Source of the DNA: an uncultured Lachnospiraceae bacterium
GTDB taxonomy: Bacteria > Bacillota > Clostridia > Lachnospirales > Lachnospiraceae
DNA: 64,000 nucleotides
Assembly (NCBI GenBank): GCA_934352055.1
Contig: CAKRJY010000007.1
Location: forward strand, 1-64,000
Reading direction: 5' to 3'
Shown in pieces: positions 42,507-50,136 of the stretch; within the stretch, counting starts at the first letter, position 1; every line of letters begins with the position of its first letter. A program made the translations under genes and the position numbers. The notes beneath the pieces are model-generated. The model saw nothing but the letters and a program-made list of their open reading frames with translations, made no database searches and had not been told where the DNA came from.

Positions 42507-43946
42507 TTATACATTTTTATCATACACCTCCCACAATCTCTTCTGCTCCTCCCCAATTCTCAATATTTCCTGCAAATCTCTTGCCATCGCCTCAACATTA
42601 GCATCCATCTGTTCAACTGTCCCAGTACGATTACCTGCTGTAATCTCCCATTGAACACTCTCTTTAGAGTAATATTCTTTAGTCTCCACATTCATATATC
42701 CATACAGCGAATATGAATATCCATCACTTTTTTCTAAGAATACAGGAGCTACTTCTCCTTTAGAAGTTTTCCATCTCATTAGCCTTGGAAACCAGCACAA
42801 GCCTTCTTTTATCAGTTCTTTGAATGCCTCCAGCAGCTTGCCCAGCTCAGTTAATATTCCGCGGAATGAGTTCCCTGCCTCTATTGTCTTATCTGCTTCA
42901 ACCTGATTAGCATATTCTTCTATTGTAGGTGCAAATAATCTGAATGACGATACAAAATTCTTGATTCTATCAAGTAATTTCGCCGCATCTTCTGCTTTTT
43001 TAATAGCACTTGCCAGCTCTTCATTTACCGATTGAAGTTTTGTCCTCTTTTCGTCAAGTTCCATTGATATCTGTTTTGATTCTCTACTATCCATTTCTGA
43101 TAGCGACTTACTAATCCGTCGCATACTTTCCAAACACGAAATATCAGACTCCAGTTTTTCTTTTTTATCCGTATATTCTTTTTCAACGGCTTTATTTGCC
43201 TTAACTGTCCTATCTGATTCTTCCACCTGCTTTTGTAATTGTGTCAAATGCTTTGTCTCCTGAGCCACCTTATACTCTGCAACGGATAAATCGTGATTTC
43301 GACCTTTTGACTTTTCTTTTATCTGTTCTCCAAACCAGTCATCAACTTCTTTATTTGCCACCTCTCGAAGTTCATCCTGCAGCACTCGTGATAACACTTC
43401 TTTAGTAAACACCTTCCTCTTTGACACCTGTTTGCTAAGACCTTTCTTATATCCATCTGCCACAGGGACTCCGACAATGTGCATATGCGGACTGTCCTCA
43501 TCAAGATGAACCACAGCATTTGCAACTACAAACTGTGGTAGCCTCCTTCTAAGCTCGTCCAGTATTATCTGATATGACAATTTCATATATGACTTCATAT
43601 CATCAAATTGCCTCCAGAACTCCCTGTCACCTATCTGAATGATTATTTCAACTGCCATATCCTGTTCCTTACCTGCCACATGTTCAAAATAATCTTCAAT
43701 TTTCCGATCTGGTCTTGTCTGCTTTTTATTATATTCTTTTAATGCCTCATCGAATTCTTTATGATATACTGTTTTTACATCATCAATCAGATTTGATGTA
43801 CCATATATGATACAAATGTTGTCTTTGCTATAATCTGATGATTTGTATTTTCTCAGGTTATGCTTTGCAACAGCTACAAGCTTAGATTTCGATGTAATGG
43901 CACTTTTCTTATTGCTCACATGAGCTGTATATGAAATATTTCCCAT
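42507..43946 (-). CDS. MobV-family relaxase (plasmid mobilization/recombination protein)
   Basis: 479 residues. The relaxase domain occupies the first 210 residues, with the three-His/acidic motif VHLDEDSPHMHIVGVP near 148-163 and an N-terminal ISYTAHVSNKKSAITSKS that fits MobV motif I. A long coiled-coil stretch (about 220-340, Lys/Glu rich) and a C-terminal tail follow. It nicks oriT and leads the strand into a recipient using a helper conjugation system. ATG 43946 has AAGGAG six bases before it. The candidate oriT lies directly upstream. Confidence 0.9.
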   Translation of the reverse strand: MGNISYTAHVSNKKSAITSKSKLVAVAKHNLRKYKSSDYSKDNICIIYGTSNLIDDVKTVYHKEFDEALKEYNKKQTRPDRKIEDYFEHVAGKEQDMAVEIIIQIGDREFWRQFDDMKSYMKLSYQIILDELRRRLPQFVVANAVVHLDEDSPHMHIVGVPVADGYKKGLSKQVSKRKVFTKEVLSRVLQDELREVANKEVDDWFGEQIKEKSKGRNHDLSVAEYKVAQETKHLTQLQKQVEESDRTVKANKAVEKEYTDKKEKLESDISCLESMRRISKSLSEMDSRESKQISMELDEKRTKLQSVNEELASAIKKAEDAAKLLDRIKNFVSSFRLFAPTIEEYANQVEADKTIEAGNSFRGILTELGKLLEAFKELIKEGLCWFPRLMRWKTSKGEVAPVFLEKSDGYSYSLYGYMNVETKEYYSKESVQWEITAGNRTGTVEQMDANVEAMARDLQEILRIGEEQKRLWEVYDKNV

Positions 43947-43990
43947 TCGCATCTCCTTATCTGTACTATCTTTTTATCTGTTAAATCTAT

Positions 43991-44077
43991 CGGAGCAGTG
44001 CAGTTATCATCTTGGCTCTGCCACAGATGATAACCCCCTAGCAGTTTTGGCAAGACAAAACCGCAGTGGGCTCTCCG
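43991..44077 (-). other. Candidate origin of transfer of the element
   Basis: Upstream of the relaxase gene are two nested inverted repeats: GTTATCATCT/AGATGATAAC (44003-44012, 44025-44034) and GCAGTTTTG/CAAAACCGC (44041-44049, 44056-44064), enclosed by CGGAG/CTCCG (43991-43995, 44073-44077). Adjacent repeats just before a MobV gene are where oriT usually lies. The nick site is not identified. The rest of the 250-bp spacer to 44204 shows nothing else I can name. Confidence 0.55.
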
Positions 44078-44204
44078 AGGGTTTTATATATTATCCTTAC
44101 TATTACCAAGAGTTTAATAATCTGTACTTTTTATGATTGCAGACTCTAAACTCTTTACTAGAATTTAGAATCTGCTTTTCCAAACATCCAGATTGTTAAA
44201 CTCT

Positions 44205-44648
44205 TTACTCGGGCATTACCCAAGTCCAGTAAATCGTTCCATCTTCTGCCTTTTCTTTATCTGATGTTATTCCCAGCTTTTTCTTTGCCGATAGAAGCGT
44301 GTTTCTCTTAATACTCCTTTTTGCAGCTTCCATCATTATTTCATTAGATGGAATCACCTTATTGGTACCAAAGTATTCTTTGATAAAATTCTCCGCAATG
44401 TCGAGCTTCTTTTTTCCTCTTCCTTCATTGCCGGATAACAACTCATCTATAGTGATATCGTATGGTCCTATACATACCATTCCATTATCCTCTGTCATTT
44501 CAAATCCTATTGCATCCCCAGTTGGAGCTAATGAAGATTTATCATGTGCCATTATCCTGATATTCGGTTTATCACGTAGCCTTGCCACCAGAAGGACGCT
44601 TCTGGCAGTTGCCTGTATATCAATAGAACCAAGTCTTCCCGTTTTCAA
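44205..44648 (-). pseudogene. C-terminal fragment of a RepA-like AAA ATPase/helicase
   Basis: The 147-residue frame opens with a TTG and enters directly at RLGSIDIQATARSVLLVARL, a motif from the second half of plasmid RepA-type DnaB-like ATPases, followed by RIMAHDKSSLAPTGDAIGFEM and a winged-helix-like C-terminus (NEIMMEAAKRSIKRNTLLSAKKKLGI). Walker A and B are missing. It starts within DNA that also encodes the helix-turn-helix stub, so a deletion has joined the two. It may be the relic of the element's replication gene. Confidence 0.75.
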
Positions 44649-44748
44649 TGTTGTTAAGCGTGGATTTACTTACACCTGTTACGGCTGCTACAGCTTCCAG
44701 CTTTAAGCCTTTAGCTGTACGGATTTCCCATAACTTAATAATTACCAT
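44620..44748 (-). pseudogene. Truncated XRE-type helix-turn-helix regulator
   Basis: The 42-codon minus-strand frame reads MVIIKLWEIRTAKGLKLEAV then AAVTGVSKSTLNNIENGK, the first four helices of an XRE DNA-binding domain. It then leaves the family pattern and stops after TWFY. It overlaps the beginning of the RepA fragment in another frame. The stub could still be translated, but lacks the last helix and any dimerization domain. The switch of homology falls around 44630-44645. Confidence 0.65.
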
Positions 44749-44807
44749 AATCTACCAGCCTTTCCGCGTGATAGATTCATGGTACTAAAGTCAAAGAAAG
44801 GCGCATT

Positions 44808-45260
44808 GTGGATACAAAAGAAGAATATTATAACCAGACTTTCCGCCTTGCTGGTGTCACGTTTGATAACCCAGACGGGACTAACAGGCAAGAACTATTA
44901 GAAAATATAAAACTCGGTCGTGGTTCTAACGGCATAGATTATAAAAAAGGGGTTTTATCCGTAAATCTTGTAAAATACAAGTTTGAAGCAGAAGACGCTA
45001 TACGGGTAGAAGTTGGAATATTCAAAGATATACTAGGTAATATTTCAAGAAAAGACCTACCTTTTTTGCTCGATAACTATGATTATATACATGAAATACC
45101 CTATTTAGATGTTTATTACGGCAATCCTTACGGCTGTTCAATTACGGTTACTTTTAAGAACCCTAATTATATACCGCCCCAGCCTGTAGTAAACAGTACA
45201 GAAAACAGTAAGCCTTCTAAAAAATCCGGTTTACTGTCAAAATTATTTAAAAAAAGATAA
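44808..45260 (+). CDS. HIRAN-like domain protein, function unknown
   Basis: 150 residues, GTG start after AAAGAAAGG. Residues about 10-115 (FRLAGVTFDNPDGTNRQELL, then AIRVEVGIFKDILGNISRKD and LDVYYGNPYGCSITVTF) follow the HIRAN pattern, a small beta fold that binds DNA 3' ends or stalled forks in other proteins. The tail is a Pro/Ser/Lys-rich stretch ending LLSKLFKKR. It lies between the decayed rep locus and the integrase. A role in element DNA processing is a guess from the domain. Confidence 0.6.
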   Translation: MDTKEEYYNQTFRLAGVTFDNPDGTNRQELLENIKLGRGSNGIDYKKGVLSVNLVKYKFEAEDAIRVEVGIFKDILGNISRKDLPFLLDNYDYIHEIPYLDVYYGNPYGCSITVTFKNPNYIPPQPVVNSTENSKPSKKSGLLSKLFKKR

Positions 45261-45300
45261 ATAAAAAGCCGCCCCAGGCTGCCACCCGGAACGGCTCACG
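45261..45300 (+). terminator. Hairpin after the HIRAN-like gene
   Basis: AGCCG and CGGCT arms enclose a GC-rich segment (AGCCGCCCCAGGCTGCCACC and onward) just after the stop codon. There is no clear T-run, so it may be part of a longer structured leader rather than a simple terminator. Confidence 0.35.
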
Positions 45301-45316
45301 CGATACCTATAAACAA

Positions 45317-45390
45317 GGGCTTATAGATAATCATAACGCACATAAGATTATATCATAAGCCCAGCATTTTAGAAAGGGGCTTATTTTTTA
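45317..45390 (+). promoter_or_regulatory. Attenuator-like leader before the integrase gene
   Basis: GGGCTTAT occurs at 45317-45324 and again at 45377-45384, and the complement ATAAGCCC lies between them at 45355-45362. The middle word can pair with the second copy to form a terminator followed by six T, or with the first copy to prevent it. The integrase starts 30 bp further on. The mutually exclusive pairings are seen in the sequence; a regulatory role is inferred. Confidence 0.6.
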
Positions 45391-45419
45391 TACCCTTTTT
45401 TAAGAAAGGCTGTGATTCT

Positions 45420-46472
45420 ATGAAATTACCTAACGGCTTCGGGACTGTGTATAAGCAGCCAGGCAACCGCCGTAACCCGTATGTAGCCAAGAAAACAAAA
45501 GGCTGGGAAATTAACCCAGCAACAGGAAAAGCGAAGCAACTTTTTACTATCGTCGGTTATTATCCTACCAGGAAAGAAGCGCTAACCGCACTTGCTGAAT
45601 TTAACGCCAACCCCTACGACGTGAACGCGGCGAAGGTTACTTTTGAAGATGTATACGACCGTTGGAGTAGTGAACACTTCCCAACCGTCAGCGATTCCAA
45701 CGTAAAAGGCTATAAAGCTTCCTGGAAACTCTGTGATAAAATCGCTTCTATGCGCTTCGTTGATGTTAAATTAGACCACCTTCAAATGGTTGTTGATGAA
45801 TCCGGGAAGAATACCCCGACGCTTAGGAAGTTAAAAGTTATGTTAGGGCTTATGTATAAATACGCTGTAATACACGAAATAATACCAAAAGAAAGAAATA
45901 TGGTTGAATATCTCAATATCAAAAATGCTGGAAATCCAAACGCGCTAAACCGCGAACCATTCAGTAAGGCGGAAGTTAACCGTATCTGGAAAGTTAAGGA
46001 CACAAATATATACTATACTATTATTCTTATGCTGATATATTCCGGCTGTAGAATAAGCGAACTGCTGGACTTAAAGAAAGAGGACATAGACTTAGAAGCA
46101 AGGTGTTTTAAAATCATTGAAGCTAAGACTGCTGCCGGAATCCGTACCGTACCGATAGCCGAAAAAGTATACCCTTTCTTTGAATACTGGTACAATCTTA
46201 ACGACTGTGAATACCTCTTAAATACACCGGAAGGCGAACACTTCAAGTACAGAAATTATTATGATAGTTATTGGTCGCCGCTTATGGAAACTTTAGGAAT
46301 GTCGCACCGCCCGCACGACACCCGGCATACTTGCATAAGCATGTTAACGGTTGCTGGCGTATCGGATAAGGTTATAAAAAAGATTGTGGGGCACAAGGGA
46401 CAGGGCGTAACTGAAATTGTATATACTCACTTTGAAATAGAAGAACTGATAGACGCAATCGATAAAATATAG
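45420..46472 (+). CDS. int: Tyrosine recombinase (integrase) of the element
   Basis: 350 residues. N-terminal arm-binding and core-binding domains (about 1-160), then the catalytic domain with Arg in YSGCRISELLDL, a Lys in the beta region, HDTRHTCISML (HxxR), GHKGQG and the nucleophile Tyr in EIVYTHFEIEEL. It catalyses insertion into and excision from the rpsI 3' end. Located 140 bp from the right attachment site, with its 3' end towards rpsI. No excisionase gene is recognisable next to it. Confidence 0.93.
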   Translation: MKLPNGFGTVYKQPGNRRNPYVAKKTKGWEINPATGKAKQLFTIVGYYPTRKEALTALAEFNANPYDVNAAKVTFEDVYDRWSSEHFPTVSDSNVKGYKASWKLCDKIASMRFVDVKLDHLQMVVDESGKNTPTLRKLKVMLGLMYKYAVIHEIIPKERNMVEYLNIKNAGNPNALNREPFSKAEVNRIWKVKDTNIYYTIILMLIYSGCRISELLDLKKEDIDLEARCFKIIEAKTAAGIRTVPIAEKVYPFFEYWYNLNDCEYLLNTPEGEHFKYRNYYDSYWSPLMETLGMSHRPHDTRHTCISMLTVAGVSDKVIKKIVGHKGQGVTEIVYTHFEIEELIDAIDKI

Positions 46473-46480
46473 GCTTTTTC

Positions 46481-46502
46481 CGTGTAAGTTACGTGTAAGT
46501 TA
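46481..46502. repeat. Tandem 11-bp repeat near the right end, possible integrase arm sites
   Basis: CGTGTAAGTTA occurs twice in tandem (46481-46491, 46492-46502) between the integrase stop and the attachment site. Short direct repeats at this place often serve as arm-type sites. No copy is seen at the left end, where a different pair, GTGTTGCATAT/GTGTTGTATGC, lies near 38511-38532. Confidence 0.5.
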
Positions 46503-46556
46503 CCGTCAATTTTTTACCCTTTTTTGTGGTGTTCTTAAAAATCTCGAACATAAAGA

Positions 46557-46590
46557 AAACCCAGGAAATATAAGCATTTCCTGGGTTTGT
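46557..46590 (-). terminator. Element-borne terminator serving rpsI
   Basis: A perfect 13-bp stem (AAACCCAGGAAAT, 46557-46569; complement 46576-46588), loop of six, and TTTTCTTT on the minus strand. It lies 25-60 bp beyond the rpsI stop and inside the element, so it replaces the native terminator now found at 38373. Confidence 0.85.
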
Positions 46591-46613
46591 GTCTTTTCTG
46601 TATTCTCGTTTGA

Positions 46614-46625
46614 ATTATCTCTTTG
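46614..46625. other. Right attachment site, in the rpsI 3' end (12-bp repeat)
   Basis: ATTATCTCTTTG, the reverse complement of the last codons and stop of rpsI (Lys-Arg-stop). Identical to 38447-38458. Confidence 0.78.
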
Positions 46626-47007
46626 AGAACTGTGGAGCACGACGTGCGCCCTTCAAACCTGGTTTCTTACGTTCTTTCATTCTTGGATCTCTTGTAAGAT
46701 ATCCGTTAGCCTTAAGAACTGGTCTGTATTCAGCATCTACCTGAAGTAATGCTCTTGCGATACCATGTCTGATAGCTCCAGCCTGACCTGTGTAGCCACC
46801 ACCCTTAACGTTTACTAAAACGTCAAACTTATCAAGATTGTCTGTAGCAACGAGTGGCTGACGAACAACAACCTTTAAAGTTTCAAGTCCAAGATATTCA
46901 TCGATATCTCTTTTATTGATTGTGATCTTACCTGTTCCAGGTACTAAATATACTCTAGCAACAGATGATTTTCTTCTTCCTGTTCCGTAATACTTTGTAT
47001 TAGCCAA
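46615..47007 (-). CDS. rpsI: Ribosomal protein S9
   Basis: 130 residues: TKYYGTGRRKSSVARVYLVP start, ITINKRDIDEYLG, GGGYTGQAGAIRHGIARAL and the C-terminal tail ending PQFSKR, whose last two residues reach into the decoding centre. The reading frame is intact although an integrative element is inserted at its very end, because the attachment core preserves the final codons. Second gene of the rplM-rpsI operon. Confidence 0.97.
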   Translation of the reverse strand: MANTKYYGTGRRKSSVARVYLVPGTGKITINKRDIDEYLGLETLKVVVRQPLVATDNLDKFDVLVNVKGGGYTGQAGAIRHGIARALLQVDAEYRPVLKANGYLTRDPRMKERKKPGLKGARRAPQFSKR

Positions 47008-47029
47008 TGTTATTTACCTCCTTATCGAA

Positions 47030-47458
47030 TTAAAATGTCAACTCTTCTGGTTTCTGAGCTGCATGCTTGTGGTCTGGGCCTGCATATACAAATAACTTCT
47101 TGTACATTTCTCTTCCCAAAGGTCCCTTTGGAAGCATTCCCTTAACTGCATGTTCGATAACTCTGTCAGGATGCTTAGCTAACATCTCTTTTAAAGTTGT
47201 CTCTTTCATTCCACCAACATAGTCTGAATGATGATAATAGATCTTCTGATCTAACTTCTTACCAGTAACAGCAATCTTTTCTGCATTAACAACGATTACA
47301 TAATCTCCACAATCAGCATGAGGTGTGTAAATCGCTTTGTTCTTTCCTCTTAATACCTTAGCAACTTCAGAAGCAAGACGTCCTAATGTCTGTCCTTCTG
47401 CATCTACTACATACCATTTTCTCTCAACCTGACTTGGGTTTGGCATATAAGTCTTCAT
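47030..47458 (-). CDS. rplM: Ribosomal protein L13
   Basis: 142 residues, the normal length: WYVVDAEGQTLGRLASEVAK, KNKAIYTPHADCGDYVIVVN, KMLPKGPLGR-type motif (GMLPKGPLGREMYKKL) and the end VYAGPDHKHAAQKPE. Assembly protein of the large subunit. 22 bp before rpsI, with AAGGAGG before its own start. Preceded by a strong promoter and a structured leader. Confidence 0.97.
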   Translation of the reverse strand: MKTYMPNPSQVERKWYVVDAEGQTLGRLASEVAKVLRGKNKAIYTPHADCGDYVIVVNAEKIAVTGKKLDQKIYYHHSDYVGGMKETTLKEMLAKHPDRVIEHAVKGMLPKGPLGREMYKKLFVYAGPDHKHAAQKPEELTF

Positions 47459-47618
47459 TTGGTTTCCTCCTTAAATAACATAAAGCGTCAGTCGCGTACA
47501 ATGTCCGAAATACGCCAACCAACATGTCTATAGTCAAAACACGTTTCGGGGCTAATGAAACTGTGCTTCTAAACTACATCAGCCGTTACATTATATTACG
47601 TACACAGCCATTTGTCAA
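47459..47618 (-). promoter_or_regulatory. Promoter and structured leader of rplM-rpsI (candidate L13 autoregulatory leader)
   Basis: On the minus strand TTGACA (47618-47613) and TATAAT (47595-47590) are both perfect and 17 bp apart. About 125 nt of leader follow, with possible hairpins such as GCGTA/TACGC close to the ribosome site. Leaders binding L13 occur at this place in other Firmicutes. The match to that RNA family is not verified. Confidence 0.6.
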
Positions 47619-47707
47619 TTCTTTTATCCTACATTTCTGCGCTTTTTCCACACTTATCCACATGTATCAAAATTTTCTCTTGCATTATCCACATATGCGC
47701 CAATCTT

Positions 47708-48472
47708 TTACTTTCTGGCTTGACATACCTCTGTATTCTCCAGATATTCTAAGCCTATCATCGTGAGTCCATGCGCCGGGGCTGTCGGACCTGCCAATTC
47801 TCTGTCTTTGCCAGCCAGTATGCCCTTTATGTCTTCGGGCTGTTTGATTCCTGCGCCCACCTGTATCAGCGTGCCTGCGATAATGCGCACCATATTATAT
47901 AAAAAGCCGTTTCCTCGTACACGAATCCGAATCATATCTCCCTCACGGATGACATCAATCCCATAGATGGTACGCACATACGTATTTGTCTGCGCATGCA
48001 CCGATGCAAACGATGAAAAATCATGTTCTCCCACCAGTTCGTCCGCCGCTTTTTGCATGGCCGTCTCATCCAACGGATAGTGATAAAAATAGCTTGTCTT
48101 TCGTTCAAGCGGCTGCCGGAAACGACAATTCAAAATGCGATATTCATATGTCTTGGTACTTTTTGAAAAACGTGGATGAAAATCTTCCCGCACTTCGCAG
48201 GAATTTTGTACCACAATATCTTCCGGCAAACGCTGATTCAGTGCATAAGAAATCTTTTCTGCGGGCATACGTGTTTTTGTTTCAAACACAGCCACATTTC
48301 CAAGCGAATGCACGCCTGCATCCGTTCGGCTGGCGCCCGTCACGACAATATCTTCCCCTAAAAGTTCGCTCAGCGTTTCATTCAACACCTGTTCAATGGT
48401 AATACCATTGGGTTGGATCTGCCAGCCACAGTAATTGGTTCCCTCATATGCAACCACTAATTTGACCCGCAT
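47708..48472 (-). CDS. truA: tRNA pseudouridine(38-40) synthase
   Basis: 254 residues: VAYEGTNYCGWQIQPNGITI start, the catalytic Asp in TGASRTDAGVHSLGN, FSSFASVH, and RVRGNGFLYNMVRIIAG. Its ATG overlaps the ecfT stop (TGATG), so it is translationally coupled. Follows the ECF transporter genes, as in many clostridia. Confidence 0.95.
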   Translation of the reverse strand: MRVKLVVAYEGTNYCGWQIQPNGITIEQVLNETLSELLGEDIVVTGASRTDAGVHSLGNVAVFETKTRMPAEKISYALNQRLPEDIVVQNSCEVREDFHPRFSKSTKTYEYRILNCRFRQPLERKTSYFYHYPLDETAMQKAADELVGEHDFSSFASVHAQTNTYVRTIYGIDVIREGDMIRIRVRGNGFLYNMVRIIAGTLIQVGAGIKQPEDIKGILAGKDRELAGPTAPAHGLTMIGLEYLENTEVCQARK

Positions 48473-49272
48473 CAAAGCACCGCCTTTATGATCATCAAAA
48501 GAACAAAATATGCAATAACAATAACATATGCCACACGATCCACTTTTTCATAAACAAGCGGCATCATTTTTGTTCTTCCGTCACCGCCCACATAACACCT
48601 TGCTTCCATTGCAAGTGCCAGATCATTGGCACGTCGAAAGGCAGAAACAAACAATGGCACTAAAAGCGGCACCATATTTTTTGCTTTTTTGATCAAACCG
48701 CCACTCTCAAAATCGGCGCCTCTCGCCATCTGTGCCTTCATAATTTTGTCTGTTTCTTCAATCAGAATCGGGATAAAACGAAGTGCAATCGACATCATCA
48801 TCGCAATCTCATGTACCGGAACGTTAATTTTTTGTAACGGCTTCAATGCTTTTTCCAATCCATCTGTCAGCTGATTCGGTGTCGTCGTTAACGTCATAAC
48901 AGAAGACCCCATAATCAGATAAACCATACGAATGGTCATCAAAACGGCATTTCGAAGACCTTCCTGCGTAATCCGAATCTTCCAGATACTCCATAGCGTC
49001 TGACCTGGTGTCAAAAACAAATTAAAAAGTCCTGCAATGAGCAAAAGGATGACGATTGCTTTCAGTCCACGAAGCATAAATGATAATGGAACTTTGCTCA
49101 GTGCAATTACAACAAATAAAAATACAGTGATAACAGCAAATCCCACAATACCCTGGAATGAAAATACACTGATAATAAACAGCAATGTTGCAAATAATTT
49201 TGTCCGGGGATCCAATTTATGGATGACAGAATCCGCCGGGTAATATTGTCCTAGTGTAATATCTCTTAACAT
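48472..49272 (-). CDS. ecfT: Energy-coupling factor transporter transmembrane protein
   Basis: 266 residues, five to six membrane spans; begins LRDITLGQYYPADSVIHKLD. The coupling-helix motifs are the two Ala-Arg-Gly type signatures, of which QMARGADFESGG and AMEARCYVGGDGRT are visible. Links the two ATPases below to vitamin-specific S subunits encoded elsewhere (group II ECF). 4 bp after ecfA2. Confidence 0.94.
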   Translation of the reverse strand: MLRDITLGQYYPADSVIHKLDPRTKLFATLLFIISVFSFQGIVGFAVITVFLFVVIALSKVPLSFMLRGLKAIVILLLIAGLFNLFLTPGQTLWSIWKIRITQEGLRNAVLMTIRMVYLIMGSSVMTLTTTPNQLTDGLEKALKPLQKINVPVHEIAMMMSIALRFIPILIEETDKIMKAQMARGADFESGGLIKKAKNMVPLLVPLFVSAFRRANDLALAMEARCYVGGDGRTKMMPLVYEKVDRVAYVIVIAYFVLLMIIKAVL

Positions 49273-49276
49273 AAAT

Positions 49277-50122
49277 CTATCCTATCAGGCGAAGTATCGC
49301 CTCTTTTGCTTCCTCTACTGTTGTCGGTTCGGTACTGACATCTATGCCTTGTTCCTTCATTTCGTGCATCAGATATGTCACTTGTGGTGCTGCGAGTCCT
49401 ATTTCTTCTAACTCTTTGTAATGATGAAATACCTCTCTTGGCGTATCATCAAAGCGCACCTGTCCATGATTCATAACAATGATACGATCTACGTATTTTG
49501 CCACATCTTCCATACTGTGTGACACTAAAATAACCGTAATCCCGTATCTTGCATGCATCTCTGACACCATGTCTAAGATTTCATCTCGCCCCTTTGGATC
49601 CAGTCCCGCCGTTGGCTCATCTAAGATCAACACTTGTGGTTTCATTGCAACCACGCCTGCGATTGCTGCACGGCGCTTTTGTCCTCCGGATAACTCAAAC
49701 GGAGAGACATCAAAATATTTTTCCGGCAATCCCACGCTTTGCAAAGCCTCATACGCACGTAATGTAATATCTTTTTCCGGAAGTCCCTGATTTTTCGGTC
49801 CAAAGCATACATCCTTAAAAACCGTTTCTTCAAAAAGCTGATGCTCCGGATACTGAAACACCATCCCTACCTGCATACGCAGATCTCTCAGGTCATAGTT
49901 TTCCTCATAAATATCCTGACCATTAAAATAAATGTTTCCCTCTGTCGCACGAATCAGACCATTCAGATGTTGAATCAGCGTTGATTTACCAGAGCCTGTA
50001 TGTCCGATAATTCCTATAAATTCGCCATCCTCAATCTTAAGATTCACATGATCCAACGCCTGAATCTCATATGCTGTTTTTTCACTGTAACGATAGGAAA
50101 CGTTATCTAATATAAATGACAT
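49277..50122 (-). CDS. ecfA2: ECF transporter ATPase 2
   Basis: 281 residues: Walker A GHTGSGKST, Q-loop MVFQYPEHQLFEETVFKD, signature ELSGGQKRRAAIAGV, Walker B VLILDEPTAGLDP, H-loop VSHSME. The PEHQLFEETV form of the Q-loop is typical of EcfA2. Forms a heterodimer with the product of the preceding gene. Confidence 0.94.
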   Translation of the reverse strand: MSFILDNVSYRYSEKTAYEIQALDHVNLKIEDGEFIGIIGHTGSGKSTLIQHLNGLIRATEGNIYFNGQDIYEENYDLRDLRMQVGMVFQYPEHQLFEETVFKDVCFGPKNQGLPEKDITLRAYEALQSVGLPEKYFDVSPFELSGGQKRRAAIAGVVAMKPQVLILDEPTAGLDPKGRDEILDMVSEMHARYGITVILVSHSMEDVAKYVDRIIVMNHGQVRFDDTPREVFHHYKELEEIGLAAPQVTYLMHEMKEQGIDVSTEPTTVEEAKEAILRLIG

Positions 50123-50136
50123 AATTCACCTTATTC

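Larger units (their letters stand above)
38447..46625. mobile_element. Integrative mobilizable element inserted in the 3' end of rpsI
   Basis: About 8.2 kb bounded by the 12-bp direct repeat ATTATCTCTTTG. The right copy contains the rpsI stop region (Lys-Arg-stop). Contents from left: DUF6061-like protein, DUF262-HNH protein, DNA methyltransferase, ApaLI-like endonuclease, MobV relaxase and candidate oriT, decayed rep and regulator, HIRAN-like protein, and tyrosine integrase next to the right end. No type IV secretion genes, so it would depend on a helper for transfer. The defence genes are much more AT-rich than the host genes around them, which supports foreign origin. The exact crossover point within the repeat is not visible. 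Confidence 0.85.

Noticed and set aside
46481..46502. CRISPR-like repeat
   Set aside because: Only two tandem 11-bp units without spacers; more likely integrase arm sites. No CRISPR array was seen anywhere in the window.
38447..46625. Prophage or complete conjugative element
   Set aside because: No capsid, portal, terminase, lysis, or type IV secretion genes are present; integrase plus MobV relaxase fits a mobilizable element.
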